From Polyangiaceae bacterium (GTDB lineage: Bacteria; Myxococcota_A; Polyangia; Polyangiales; Polyangiaceae): a stretch of DNA of 40,840 nt. A program made the translations under genes and the position numbers. The stretch is from positions 1-40,840 of the forward strand of contig JALHPN010000063.1 of assembly GCA_022842465.1 (NCBI GenBank), read 5' to 3'. Under the pieces are notes generated by a model that searched no databases, was not told where the DNA came from, and saw only the letters and a program-made list of their open reading frames with translations. Below, piece by piece: positions 14,671 to 23,612 of the stretch (positions within the stretch are counted from its first letter, which is position 1; the number at the start of each line of letters is the position of its first letter).

Positions 14671-15456
14671 TCAGGGCCGCTTCGGCCAGCCGAACGACGT
14701 CGACTGCCAGAGCGGCTCCTGGTCGATCTTGATCCCGTCCGTCGCGCGCACGGTGTCCACGAGGATCTCCGCGCGCGTCGCGCCCGCGGGCGTCTCGAGG
14801 CGCTCGAGCGTGAAGGTGCGCCACTTCCCCGGCGGAACGCGGTAGGCGCCGCCCGAGACGGACCACGTCCTGTGGTCGCGACCGCCGAAGGCGTTCGGCG
14901 GGGGCACGGGCGTGCCGTCCGCGCGGAGGTAGCGGATGAGGAGGCCGTAGCCGCCCACCATCTTGTCGGCGAAGTTGTAGGCGCTCACGTCGAGCGACTG
15001 CGGGTTCACCTTGTCGACCACGAAGGCGACGGGGGCCCCCGTGAACGGCCGCTCCGGCGCGGGACGATCGGGCTGGTCCTCCCCGTCGCCCTGGAGGGCG
15101 AGCATCGCGCGTGCGACGGACTCGGCCGTGAGCATGCACGTGGCTCCCCCCTTCACCTTCGCCGTCACGGCGTCGATGCGAGGGCCGAACTTCGCCTTCC
15201 GCGCGGCCTCCCACGCCGCCTTCGCCGCGCCGTCCTTCGGCACGAGCTTGCGCTTCAGGGCCTGCGCCTCCTTCCCCTTCCTCTCGGCGAGCGTGGTGAT
15301 GCCCTTCGCCATGCCCTCGCAGTCGTCCTTGTGGACGGAGACGACGTCGGCGAGCTCCTCCTCGAACCGCATCATCTTCTCCTCGTCGGAGGTGCACGCG
15401 GGCAGGGTCAGGGCGAAGGAAGCGAGGAGCACGAACGAGACGGGACGTTGGGACAC
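14671..15456 (-). CDS. Lipoprotein of unknown function
   Basis: A 261-aa protein with a lipoprotein signal (S-F-V-L-L-A-S-F-A-L-T-L-P-A-C; Cys21 by my start). I chose GTG 15454-15456, which places the signal at the N-terminus and has a GGAGAAG about seven bases upstream; the longer frame to 15540 would bury it. The first third of the mature protein is a charged, helical segment with conserved-looking cysteines. The C-terminal half is beta-rich (V-A-F-V-V-D-K-V-N-P-Q-S-L and W-R-T-F-T-L-E-R-L-E-T-P). No domain recognised. It is divergent from the sigma-like gene across 130 bases, a pairing that could reflect control by that factor. Confidence 0.7.
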   Translation of the reverse strand: MSQRPVSFVLLASFALTLPACTSDEEKMMRFEEELADVVSVHKDDCEGMAKGITTLAERKGKEAQALKRKLVPKDGAAKAAWEAARKAKFGPRIDAVTAKVKGGATCMLTAESVARAMLALQGDGEDQPDRPAPERPFTGAPVAFVVDKVNPQSLDVSAYNFADKMVGGYGLLIRYLRADGTPVPPPNAFGGRDHRTWSVSGGAYRVPPGKWRTFTLERLETPAGATRAEILVDTVRATDGIKIDQEPLWQSTSFGWPKRP

Positions 15457-15586
15457 GGGACTTCTCCAGGAAGATGGACCTAGGTGGCGCGCCGTGGTGG
15501 CGCGCGGGAGGACAAACGGCACGCGGGGCCGATCCGTCACGGGGTCGCCTTGCCAGGCCGCGCGCCGTCGGTTAGCGATCGGGAGG

Positions 15587-16210
15587 ATGGCCCGGGACCT
15601 CGAGGAGCTCGTCCAGACGACGCTCGCCGGCGCCCCCCACGCGTTCGCCGAGCTCGCGCTCGCCCTCTGGCCCTTCGCCGCGGCGGCGGGCAGGCGGGCG
15701 CGGGAGGCGGAGGACGAGGGCCAGGAGCTCTACGCGCGCCTGCTCGCGAAGCTCGAGTCCGACGGGCGCGCCGGGCTCGCGAGCTACCCGGCGTGGCGGA
15801 CGCGTCATCCGGACAAGACGTTCGAGGACTGGATCCGCATCGTCCTCGCCAACCTGGCGCGGGACCTCCGGCGCGAGCGGAACGGGCGCGCGCGCGCGCG
15901 CGACGGCGCCGAGGGCTCGACCGAGCTGGCGCCGTCGGCCAAGCGCCTCCTGAACGACCTCGGGAGCCTCGCGCCGCTCGACGAGCTCGGGTACCGGCCG
16001 CCCGTGACCCGCGAGCAGACGGCACGCGAGATCCTCGCGTACGCCCGCGAGCACCTGCCGCCGCTCCAGAGCGCCGCGCTCGCCGCATGGGTGGAGGGCG
16101 CAGACTTCGCGCAGGTCCGCGCGCGCACGGGGATCCCGGACGAAGCGTCGGCGGTCCGCCTCGTCCGCGCGGCGCTCGCGACGCTGCGGCGACGTTTCGC
16201 GGCGGCGTGA
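15587..16210 (+). CDS. Sigma-70-like (ECF-type) factor
   Basis: A 207-aa protein from ATG 15587. An N-terminal region resembles sigma region 2 (E-A-E-D-E-G-Q-E-L-Y-A-R-L-L, then T-F-E-D-W-I-R-I-V-L-A-N-L-A-R-D-L-R-R-E). The C-terminal region (L-P-P-L-Q-S-A-A-L-A-A-W-V-E-G-A-D-F-A-Q-V-R then a helix ending L-R-R-R-F) looks like region 4.2, the -35-binding HTH. So an ECF-like sigma factor is the best reading, with a divergent region 2. A GGGAGG lies immediately against the ATG, unusually close for a Shine-Dalgarno, and no other in-frame start was seen nearby. No anti-sigma gene adjoins it. Confidence 0.6.
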   Translation: MARDLEELVQTTLAGAPHAFAELALALWPFAAAAGRRAREAEDEGQELYARLLAKLESDGRAGLASYPAWRTRHPDKTFEDWIRIVLANLARDLRRERNGRARARDGAEGSTELAPSAKRLLNDLGSLAPLDELGYRPPVTREQTAREILAYAREHLPPLQSAALAAWVEGADFAQVRARTGIPDEASAVRLVRAALATLRRRFAAA

Positions 16211-16224
16211 CCGGGAGCGCGCGC

Positions 16225-17196
16225 TCAGAAGCGCAAGGGGCCGAGCCGCCGGGCGAGGGCTGCGGGCTCGTCGACGGCGCGGCCGCGATCGACGAGCAGG
16301 TACGTGACGAGGCCCGCCACGAGCGCGGAGGCGCCGAGGCCGACGGCGAGGCCGAGACCGCGGTCCTTGCGTGCGTTCGTCGGGCCAGGGTCGTAGGAAG
16401 GGTCCTCGTCGCAGACGAGATCCGCGCCACACCGCGCGTGGAGCGACGCGTTCGCGTTCGCGGCGTCGACGCCGAAGCCGACGGCGACGCCCGCGAGCGC
16501 GATGGCCGCGGTGCCCGTGACGAAGGGCCAGGGAGAGGACGACGCGGGAGGCGACGGAGGAGGCGAGACGGGTCGGGCGGGCAGAGGCCACGAGAGGGCG
16601 GGCGCGGACGTCCCGCGCTGCGGATCCGCGGGGACCTCGCGCTCGAGCGTCACCGAGAGCGAGACCGTGCGGCTCTCGGCGAGGACGACCTCGAACGCCT
16701 TGGGCTTCCTCCCGTGCGCCGTGACACGGATGCGGCGCGGTCCCGGGTCGAAGGGAAGCTCCTCTCCGACCGGGAGCATGCGCCCCGCGTCGTCCTCCAC
16801 ACGGAGTCCGGCGAGAGGCTCGGAGGCGAGGACACGAAGCTTGGGGAGCCGGGGCTCGAGGGCGGCCAGGCTCTTCTCTGCCGTCTCGCGCAGCTCGCCG
16901 CGCCGGACGGGGTCTCCGATGCGCGCGATCAGCGGCAACGCCCCGTGCGTCCGAGTCCACGCGGACGCGACGCGGCCCTCGTGCTCGTCGCACCGCGCGA
17001 GGTTGAGGAGCGCGCTCGCGTGCGGCTCGCGGGCATGGCTCTCTGCGATCTTGGCGCAGCCTTCGGACCAGCGCCCCTCGGCGAGCAGCGCGCGCCCTTG
17101 CCGGAAGAGCGCGAGCGCGGCGGGATCGGGCTCCGGCGCCGCGCGCGCGAATGGCGCGACGAGCACGAGCGCACAGGCGATCCTCGGCCACTTCAT
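16225..17196 (-). CDS. TPR and PEGA-like envelope protein
   Basis: A 323-aa exported protein. A signal peptide (residues 1-20, ending A-R-A-A) precedes a TPR-like helical region (about 25-115; F-R-Q-G-R-A-L-L-A-E-G-R-W, L-L-N-L-A-R-C-D-E-H-E-G). A small PEGA-like beta domain follows (about 118-185), then a Pro/Ser linker and two hydrophobic C-terminal segments (around 230-250 and 290-312). This architecture is widespread in Sorangiineae, where genes lie beside Ser/Thr kinases; their function is unknown. Here the kinase gene ends 40 bases upstream on the same strand, so the two are likely one transcript. Confidence 0.75.
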   Translation of the reverse strand: MKWPRIACALVLVAPFARAAPEPDPAALALFRQGRALLAEGRWSEGCAKIAESHAREPHASALLNLARCDEHEGRVASAWTRTHGALPLIARIGDPVRRGELRETAEKSLAALEPRLPKLRVLASEPLAGLRVEDDAGRMLPVGEELPFDPGPRRIRVTAHGRKPKAFEVVLAESRTVSLSVTLEREVPADPQRGTSAPALSWPLPARPVSPPPSPPASSSPWPFVTGTAAIALAGVAVGFGVDAANANASLHARCGADLVCDEDPSYDPGPTNARKDRGLGLAVGLGASALVAGLVTYLLVDRGRAVDEPAALARRLGPLRF

Positions 17197-17236
17197 GACG
17201 CGTCGCTCTCTACGCGCCGCGTGGCCGAGACCTTCC

Positions 17237-18517
17237 TCACAACGAGTCGAGCGGATCGTGGGCCGGCCGCGGCGGTGCAGCCTTCGGCGCGGCCGAGGGC
17301 GCGCGACGCGGAGCCGCCGAGAGCGACGAGACCGGCGCACGGGTCCCAGACGCCTCGGGCGCGACCGAAGCCGCCGACGACGGAGGCGCGGACACGGTCG
17401 CGACGGCCTCGGGTGCCGACGCCGACGCGCCGGCGTACCCGACGTCGGCCCGCGGCCCCTTCGCCGTCCCCGCGCGGACGGCGAGCCCCGCCACTGCGAC
17501 GATACCCGCCGCGAGCACCACGCCCCCCGCACGCCAGGGACGGCGCGACGGCGAGGGCGCGACCGTCGCCGTCGCCGCTCGGGCGGCCCGAACGACCGGC
17601 GCCGGCGCGACATGCGCCTCCGGCGCTCCGAGGATCGCGAGACACGCCGCGCGCGCCGCTTCCAGGTCGGGGAACCGATCGAGCGGATCGGGCGCCGTCG
17701 CGCGCGCGAACCAGGCGTCGAAGCCCTCCGGAAGCACCACGCCGTCGTCCTTCGCACGCGTCGATGCGAGCCGGGGTGTGCGACCCTCGATCCCGACCCG
17801 GTACTCGTGCAGGTTCGCCGCCGCGCGGAGCTCACGGAGGAAGTACGGGGCGCCGACGAGCAGCACGTACGCGAGCTGCCCGTAGGCGTACACATCGCAG
17901 AGGGCGTCGACCGCCGCGTCCCCGCGGAGCTGCTCCGGCGCCATGAACGCAGGCGTCCCGACGGCCGCGGTCGTCTGCGCGGCTTCGACGTCGAAGCGCT
18001 TCGCGATGCCGAGATCGAGCAGCTTCACGTGCACTTCGCGCGCGCCCCCTTCGTCGAGCACGAACACGTTCTCCGGCTTCACGTCGCGATGGACGATGCC
18101 CTCGGCGTGCAGGCACGACAGCCCTCGCGCGACCTGGTCGAGGATCGTCCTCGCCTCGCCGCGCTCGAACCGGCGGCGCTCCCGGAGGACGGACCCGAGA
18201 TCCGCGCCACGGAGCCGCTCCATGACGAGGAAGTCGACGTTCTGCTCCTCGTCGTGCCCGTAGTCGACGATCTCGACGAGGAACGGGCTCTCCGCCCTGC
18301 CCGCGATCTTCGCTTCGCGCGCGAACCGCGCGCGCATCTCCTCGTCACCCGTCGCGAGCGCCACCTTCACGGCGCGCAGACGGTCGGTGACGCGGTCGAT
18401 CGCCTCGTACACCGCCCCCGCGCCGCCGGCTCCGAGGAGGTCGAGCAGCTCGTACCGACCGCCGAGGAGCGCGCCGCGGAGTCGTAGGGGGCCGCGGAGG
18501 CGATGAGGGAAGGTCAC
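17237..18517 (-). CDS. Membrane-anchored Ser/Thr protein kinase
   Basis: A 426-aa Hanks-type kinase. The glycine loop G-A-G-G-A-G-A-V (29-36), invariant Lys51 (V-K-V-A), H-R-D-V-K-P-E-N (143-150), D-L-G at 168-170 in place of DFG, and A-P-E (193-195) are all present, so activity is plausible. The kinase domain ends near residue 290. A single membrane span (G-V-V-L-A-A-G-I-V-A-V-A-G-L) and a long Ala/Ser/Pro-rich extracytoplasmic tail without a folded sensor domain follow. GTG 18517 is chosen; an alternative GTG lies at 18526. It is upstream of the TPR/PEGA gene and divergent from a lipoprotein gene across 48 bases. Confidence 0.88.
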   Translation of the reverse strand: MTFPHRLRGPLRLRGALLGGRYELLDLLGAGGAGAVYEAIDRVTDRLRAVKVALATGDEEMRARFAREAKIAGRAESPFLVEIVDYGHDEEQNVDFLVMERLRGADLGSVLRERRRFERGEARTILDQVARGLSCLHAEGIVHRDVKPENVFVLDEGGAREVHVKLLDLGIAKRFDVEAAQTTAAVGTPAFMAPEQLRGDAAVDALCDVYAYGQLAYVLLVGAPYFLRELRAAANLHEYRVGIEGRTPRLASTRAKDDGVVLPEGFDAWFARATAPDPLDRFPDLEAARAACLAILGAPEAHVAPAPVVRAARAATATVAPSPSRRPWRAGGVVLAAGIVAVAGLAVRAGTAKGPRADVGYAGASASAPEAVATVSAPPSSAASVAPEASGTRAPVSSLSAAPRRAPSAAPKAAPPRPAHDPLDSL

Positions 18518-18565
18518 GCTCGGCACGTCCGTAGCATCCGCGGTCGCCTCGTGCCAGGCGCCCCC

Positions 18566-19672
18566 ATGCTCCGCCGAACCGTCCTCGCCTTGCTCGCGCT
18601 CCTCGTCCTCGCGGGGTGCCCCGATGCCGTCCGCGGGGTGGCGGGCGACGCCCCGGCCGATGAAGAGCGCGACGGCGCCTTCGATGCGCCGCGACCCTCC
18701 GAGGCCGCGGACGCGACCGATGCCGCCGCCGAGGCCGATGCACCCCGTGCCCCACCGCGCGTGGGCGAGCTCGTCTCCTCCGTCTCCGGGAACCTCGTGC
18801 TGACGGAGACGGACGTGCTCGTGGCGACGAGCGCCTCGCTCGTCCGGATCGCCAAGAGCTCCGCCGTTCCGACGATCGCCTCTTCGATCTTCGCCGGCGG
18901 CGCGCGCGCCTTCGGCGCCTCCGACCACCTCTTCGTCGTGCACGCCGTCGACGCGTTCACCGTCACCGCCGCGGACGGCAGCGCCCCGCGCGTCGTGCGG
19001 CCCGGGCGCCTCGTCGACGACGCGGCCGGCGTCGTCGCGCTCGGCTCGCAGCTCTTCTGGTCGTCGACGAGCGGCACCCGCGCGCTCCACGTCACCGACG
19101 CGTCCAAGCAAGACGGCACGCTGCCGATTCGCGACGGCGACACGGAGCGCCCCGTGACGCACCTCGCGTCCGCCGGTGAGGACCTCGTCCTCGCGACGAA
19201 GCACTGCCTGTGCGCGGGCGGCGCGGACGCGACGCTCTTCGATCTCGTCCGCCGGCGCGGCATCCCGGACGCCGACGACGTCCCGATCGGCACGGTCCGC
19301 GCGCTCGTCGGTCTCGTCGCCGACGCGCGAGGGCTCTTCGTCGTCGAACGGGCCCAGGGCGTCCGCGCCTTCTCGCTCGACGCCGCCGCGGCCCGCGCCG
19401 AGGTCGGAGGCGACCCTGCGCTGTTCGACAGCGGCGCCCTCGCACTCGACGCGACGCACGTGTACTGGGCGAGCCGCGCGCGCGGGCAGGTCCTCCGCGT
19501 TCGCCGTGACGGTAGCGACGCGCCCGAGGTCTTCGCGGACGGTCTCCTCTTCCCGGACGAGGACCTGCCCTATCCCGCGGTGACGTACGACCGCGGCCGC
19601 GGGCGCATCGCCGTCGACGAGCGCTTCGTGTGGGTGAGCGACGCCTCGCGGCTGCTCCGCTTCGCGAAGTGA
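18566..19672 (+). CDS. Lipoprotein with beta-propeller-like repeats
   Basis: A 368-aa protein with a lipoprotein signal (V-L-A-L-L-A-L-L-V-L-A-G-C; Cys18) and an acidic Ala/Asp linker to about residue 65. The rest is repeated short beta segments typical of myxobacterial six-bladed-propeller-like lipoproteins (L-D-A-T-H-V-Y-W-A-S-R, V-L-R-V-R-R-D-G-S, F-V-W-V-S-D-A-S). Such proteins are usually annotated as hypothetical. ATG 18566 puts the signal at the start. It is divergent from the Ser/Thr kinase gene, so shared control is possible. Confidence 0.75.
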   Translation: MLRRTVLALLALLVLAGCPDAVRGVAGDAPADEERDGAFDAPRPSEAADATDAAAEADAPRAPPRVGELVSSVSGNLVLTETDVLVATSASLVRIAKSSAVPTIASSIFAGGARAFGASDHLFVVHAVDAFTVTAADGSAPRVVRPGRLVDDAAGVVALGSQLFWSSTSGTRALHVTDASKQDGTLPIRDGDTERPVTHLASAGEDLVLATKHCLCAGGADATLFDLVRRRGIPDADDVPIGTVRALVGLVADARGLFVVERAQGVRAFSLDAAAARAEVGGDPALFDSGALALDATHVYWASRARGQVLRVRRDGSDAPEVFADGLLFPDEDLPYPAVTYDRGRGRIAVDERFVWVSDASRLLRFAK

Positions 19673-19691
19673 CGATCGCCGCACGCCGCCC

Positions 19692-20768
19692 TCAGAACGC
19701 GAAGAGCGATTTTCCCGCGCGGTCGACGTTCGTGATGACGGTCGGCTCGATCTCGATGTCGTTCACGGTCGTCACGACGTTGCCGGCAGTCCGCTTGTCC
19801 GATTTCACGTAGCGCACGACACGTCCACGCAACCATACGCGGTCCTTCACCGCGAGCTTGCGAAGCTCGAACGGCGCCGCGGCGTCCGGGGGCGTGACCT
19901 TCACCGCGATCACGAGACCGATGCCGCCCGCGCGATCGCACGTGCGCACGTACTCGACGCGTCCGTTCTCGATGCGGTCGACCTTGTTGGTGTCGCGGCA
20001 GTTCGCGAGGACCTGGTTGCCGTGCTCGCGCCGCACGACGAGGGACTTGCCGACGGACGCCACGTCGCCACCGAAGGCGATGAGATCCCCCGCCTTGATG
20101 GGGAGCTCGGCGGCGAAGTCCTGCTTCAGCGCGTCGAGGTCGACGACCTTGGCCACGCCTTCCGCGCGGGCCGCCTTCCGGGCGTCGACGAGCTCGGGGG
20201 TGACGCACGCGTTGCCGTCGACGATGCGCTCGTCGGTCTTCAGCCACTCCCCCGACTGGCTCGGCGGGGCGCCGAGCTTGGCCGCGAGCTCCAGATAGCG
20301 CGCCGTCGCCTGCACCGCGACGAGGGAGGTCCCGAGGCGCGAGGTGTTGTTCGTCGTCGTGTAGTCGCGCGGGTAGTCGGGGTGCCGCGTGTTCTTCCGG
20401 GAGCTCTCCTCGTAGGCCCCGTCGAACGCGGTCTGCACCGCCCGCGTCTTCTCGTCCGCCTCGCGGCGGATCTTCACGAGCACGGCGAGATCGTCGAGCG
20501 GCTTTCCGGAGGGCTGGAAGGTCGCGAGGCGCGCGGTCAGGGGCGCCGTCTCCTTCGCGAGCAGCTCGCAGTGCCGGGCCTCGAGGCGCTTCGGGCTCTC
20601 GGGGTGGTCGGGGGCCGGCGCGGCCTCGGCTCCCGTGGTGGAGAGGCTCGTGGTGCCTCCCGGCGTCTGGATCTTCACGAGGCCGCAGCCGCCGAGGACC
20701 GAGCCGCCGAGCGCGAGGCAGAGAGAGGACACCAGGGACGAGCGAAGAGCGGTGTGGTTTCGGTACAT
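19692..20768 (-). CDS. Lipoprotein of unknown function
   Basis: A 358-aa exported lipoprotein (signal L-V-S-S-L-C-L-A-L-G-G-S-V-L-G-G-C; ATG 20766-20768 chosen so that the signal is N-terminal, against an upstream start at 20804). The mature part starts with a Thr/Ser/Gly stretch, then a helical region about 150 residues long. A beta-rich C-terminal half (about 230-358) has N-Q-V-L-A-N-C-R-D, R-V-W-L-R-G-R-V-V-R-Y-V-K and V-V-T-T-V-N-D-I-E-I, reminiscent of an OB-like or SH3-like barrel. No family is recognised. Convergent with the propeller-like lipoprotein gene (19 bases between stops). Confidence 0.7.
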   Translation of the reverse strand: MYRNHTALRSSLVSSLCLALGGSVLGGCGLVKIQTPGGTTSLSTTGAEAAPAPDHPESPKRLEARHCELLAKETAPLTARLATFQPSGKPLDDLAVLVKIRREADEKTRAVQTAFDGAYEESSRKNTRHPDYPRDYTTTNNTSRLGTSLVAVQATARYLELAAKLGAPPSQSGEWLKTDERIVDGNACVTPELVDARKAARAEGVAKVVDLDALKQDFAAELPIKAGDLIAFGGDVASVGKSLVVRREHGNQVLANCRDTNKVDRIENGRVEYVRTCDRAGGIGLVIAVKVTPPDAAAPFELRKLAVKDRVWLRGRVVRYVKSDKRTAGNVVTTVNDIEIEPTVITNVDRAGKSLFAF

Positions 20769-20820
20769 CACCCCTCGAGACGGACGCGGCAGGCAGACCG
20801 TCACGCGGCGGGCGTCGAAT

Positions 20821-20865
20821 TTCGTCGACCCCGACGCTAGCCACGACGCGTCGTGAGGCGACGAA
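20821..20865. terminator. Nested inverted repeat downstream of a small gene
   Basis: Outer arms TTCGTCG (20821-20827) and CGACGAA (20859-20865) enclose a perfect 12-base palindrome ACGACGCGTCGT (20843-20854). The structure lies 15 bases past the stop of the 81-aa gene at 20881, so it could terminate that transcript. It is also 52 bases ahead of the next lipoprotein start, so an operator role is possible. Confidence 0.35.
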
Positions 20866-20880
20866 CGTCCGCTCGCCCGA

Positions 20881-21126
20881 TCAGGCCCGCGCCTTCGTCA
20901 GGAAGCGTTCGCGGATCTCGACCACGCGCTCCGTGCCGTCGATCGTTCCCCGGACGAGCAGGCTGCGCGGCTCGACGTCGACGCTGACGCCCTGGACGAC
21001 GACGACGGTGTCCTTCGCGACGGGGACCGGCTTCGAGCTACCTCCGCCGTCCGGCTTGCCGCTGCCCTTCGTCGACCACGCGACGCAGTCCGCGCTCACG
21101 ATCCGCCGGTCTTCCGCCTCGCTCAT
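20881..21126 (-). CDS. Small conserved-looking protein, 81 aa
   Basis: Starts at ATG 21124-21126 only nine bases after the stop of the sulfatase-like gene and in the same direction, so it is probably co-transcribed with it. Sequence: an acidic start (M-S-E-A-E-D-R-R), a Gly/Ser/Lys loop (G-S-G-K-P-D-G-G-G-S), then beta-strand-like segments D-T-V-V-V-V-Q-G-V-S-V-D-V and S-L-L-V-R-G-T-I-D-G. The pattern suggests a small beta-barrel such as an OB-like fold, but no family is recognised. No signal or membrane segment. Confidence 0.6.
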   Translation of the reverse strand: MSEAEDRRIVSADCVAWSTKGSGKPDGGGSSKPVPVAKDTVVVVQGVSVDVEPRSLLVRGTIDGTERVVEIRERFLTKARA

Positions 21127-21135
21127 GAAGCGAGC

Positions 21136-23439
21136 TTATCGTCCCCACGCCTTCAACGCACCAAGGACGGCCGGATCCGTGAGCCCTCCGCGAGGCTCGC
21201 GCGGCGGGGACGCCTGGGCGCCCGTCCAGAGCTCGTCGACCACGAGGGCGTGCATCACCTCGGCGGCGAGCGGATGCGAGGCCCTCACATCACCGACACA
21301 ATCGGGCTCGAGCGAGAGGTTGCACAGCTTGCTGTCGCGATCGCGCGCGCCGGCGAGGACGAAGCCGCCCCATCGCGCCGAGAAGCGCGCGCCCGCCGTC
21401 GCGAAGGCCGGACGCTCGCCCGCCCGCGCACCGCTGGACCCGGCGAGTCCCCAGAGGCTCTCGCCTTCGAGCTGGACGGGCGGCGTGAGGCCCATCACCT
21501 CCAGGATCGAGCGCGCGAGGTCGACGCTGCTCGTCGGCGCGGAGACCCGCGCGGCCGTGACGCCCGGCGCCTTCGCGACGAGCGGGATCCCGAGCGTGCT
21601 CTCGTCGAGGACCTCGCTCTCCAGGAACGGCACGATGGCGGCCGCGTCGTAGCCGACGTCGCCCGTGACGAAGAGCGCGGTGTCGCTGTCTCGCCCGATC
21701 GCGCGGAGCTGCGCGACGAGCCTTCCCATCGCGGCGTCGTGCGCGGCGACGGCCCTCTCGTGGAGCGCGAAGGCGCGGACGCGGTCCGCGTCGGTGAGCC
21801 TCGCGGAGCCGGGCTTCTTCGCCTTGCCGAGCATCTCTCCGGCGTGCTTCGCGTCGAGGCTCCCCGCGTAGCCGGTCGGCGGCATGTCCTTCAGCTGATC
21901 GCTCGCCACGTCCCACGGAGGGTGGCCGGCGCGCGCGTGCACGACGAGGAAGAACCGGTCCTGCTTGTGGGCATCGAGCCAGCGCCCCGCATGCTCGAAG
22001 ATGGCGACCGCCGGCTCGTCCTCGAGCGGCGAACGCGCGACGAAGGTCTCCCAGCCCCGCGCGAAGCCGTAGGTCGACGACGTCGTCGGGTTCGCCGTGA
22101 ACATCGCCGTCATCACACCGGCGTGCCGGCTCGTCTCGGCGAGGGTCGCGATCGAAGGAGGGAGCGCGGCGTCCGAATCGGTGACGCCGTGCCGCCGAGG
22201 GGAGAGGCCCGTCAGCATCGACGCGACCGCGCCGGAGGCGAGGCTCGTCGAGGCGCGATGCTGCTCGAAGACGAGACCGCTCGCGGCGAGTTGGGTGAGC
22301 TCCGGCACGTCCACCGAGCCGCCCCACGGCTTCAGCGATCTCCGCGACGTCGAGCCGAGCACCACGAGCACGACGCTCTTCGCCGCCGGGAGAGGAGTGC
22401 TCTCCTTCGCGGACGGCGCGACGACGCGCGGCTCGGCGAAGACGACGCGCGCCCCCTTCGAGCTCGACTTCGCGACCAGCTCGATCCCGGCGATCGTCCC
22501 GACGTCACCGAGCGGTAGCGCCACGGGGCGCCAGCCGGCGCCGTCCGACTTGGTGTTGAGCTGCACGCTCCCGACGACGCGCGGCTCGCTCCGATCGACG
22601 AGGACGCGGACCTCCGCCTCCGCTTCGGCTCCCCCGGCGACCCCTACGAAGCCCTCGAGGACGGCGCCGTTCGGCACGTAGCCCGCGCAGCGGGCGAAAC
22701 CCGGGGCACGAAGGGAGAGCCCGCGGCGTCCCACGCCTCCGAGCGTCACCGTCGTGAGCGCGTCGTTGCGGGTCGGCGCGGAGTACGGCGCGTCGCCGTC
22801 GTACGGGCCGACCCGCACCCAGTCGATCTCGACGAGGTCGTCCTTCGCGCCGCGCGCGGTCCCGGTCGCCTTGAAGAGGAGCTCGTTGGCGCCGCGCGCG
22901 ATCGTCGGACCCGTCGCATGCGTGCTCACTACCTTGATCTCGCCGCGGGCGAGGGGAAGCACGCCGACGAGCTTGCCGCCGAGGAAGACCTGCAGACTCT
23001 TCGCCGCGCCGCCGCGGACCCGCGCCTCGACGACGACCCCCGCCGACGAGACCGCCTCGGTCGTCGCGACGAAGGACACGGCGAGGGATTTTTCGCGGAG
23101 GACCGCCCAGCTCGAGCCTTCGTGCTCGCGGGTCGGCAGATCGGGCGTCGGCAGTTTGCCCGTCGTCACGCGCGCCCGCGTCGTCGCGTCGCCGAGATCG
23201 AGGAGCGTCCCGCGGTGGCCGAGCGTGCACGCATCGAAGCCCTTGACGAGATCGAGCACCGGCGGGGACGTCCTCGCAGGGCCCTCGGCGCGCTTTTCCT
23301 GGACCGGACCGCGGCTCGCGCTCTTCGCCGGATCGACCATCCCGGCGCCCCGGTCCGTCTCGGCCGGACGTGTGCATCCTGCACCCATCGCCAGGAGGGC
23401 GAGGAGGAGGGGTCGGAGGGCGAGAGCAGGACGAGACAT
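21136..23439 (-). CDS. Sulfatase-fold lipoprotein lacking catalytic residues
   Basis: A 767-aa lipoprotein (lipobox G-A-G-C, Cys22). Residues about 60-345 are beta-rich with carbohydrate-binding-like character. Residues about 353-690 are a sulfatase/alkaline-phosphatase-superfamily domain. In active sulfatases the domain opens with L-D-T carrying a metal Asp; here it is V-V-L-G-S-T (360-364). The formylglycine motif C-x-P-x-R is replaced by A-S-G-A-V before A-S-M-L-T-G-L-S-P-R-R-H-G (401-418). The D-H-G metal motif is D-V-G (594-596). These changes argue for a non-catalytic, binding or structural role at the cell surface. It is followed by the 81-aa gene nine bases on. Confidence 0.8.
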   Translation of the reverse strand: MSRPALALRPLLLALLAMGAGCTRPAETDRGAGMVDPAKSASRGPVQEKRAEGPARTSPPVLDLVKGFDACTLGHRGTLLDLGDATTRARVTTGKLPTPDLPTREHEGSSWAVLREKSLAVSFVATTEAVSSAGVVVEARVRGGAAKSLQVFLGGKLVGVLPLARGEIKVVSTHATGPTIARGANELLFKATGTARGAKDDLVEIDWVRVGPYDGDAPYSAPTRNDALTTVTLGGVGRRGLSLRAPGFARCAGYVPNGAVLEGFVGVAGGAEAEAEVRVLVDRSEPRVVGSVQLNTKSDGAGWRPVALPLGDVGTIAGIELVAKSSSKGARVVFAEPRVVAPSAKESTPLPAAKSVVLVVLGSTSRRSLKPWGGSVDVPELTQLAASGLVFEQHRASTSLASGAVASMLTGLSPRRHGVTDSDAALPPSIATLAETSRHAGVMTAMFTANPTTSSTYGFARGWETFVARSPLEDEPAVAIFEHAGRWLDAHKQDRFFLVVHARAGHPPWDVASDQLKDMPPTGYAGSLDAKHAGEMLGKAKKPGSARLTDADRVRAFALHERAVAAHDAAMGRLVAQLRAIGRDSDTALFVTGDVGYDAAAIVPFLESEVLDESTLGIPLVAKAPGVTAARVSAPTSSVDLARSILEVMGLTPPVQLEGESLWGLAGSSGARAGERPAFATAGARFSARWGGFVLAGARDRDSKLCNLSLEPDCVGDVRASHPLAAEVMHALVVDELWTGAQASPPREPRGGLTDPAVLGALKAWGR

Positions 23440-23612
23440 CGGCGCGCGGGGCTCTTACCGCGGTCTCGGGCACGGTCAAAGCGGCGCCGCGGCGCGCCTT
23501 GCGCCACGCTGGCGCTCTAAGCGGCTCGCGGGCGGGTGCGCGCCGTGGCGCATCGCGCGTGAGGCCCGAATTTCAGCCTCGATCGCGTCCCCGATCGATC
23601 GGCACGCCTGTT

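Noticed and set aside
15484..18487. Long rightward open frames (820 and 661 codons) across the TPR/PEGA and kinase genes.
   Set aside because: They are antisense shadows. The opposite strand has a signal peptide, TPR and full kinase motifs.
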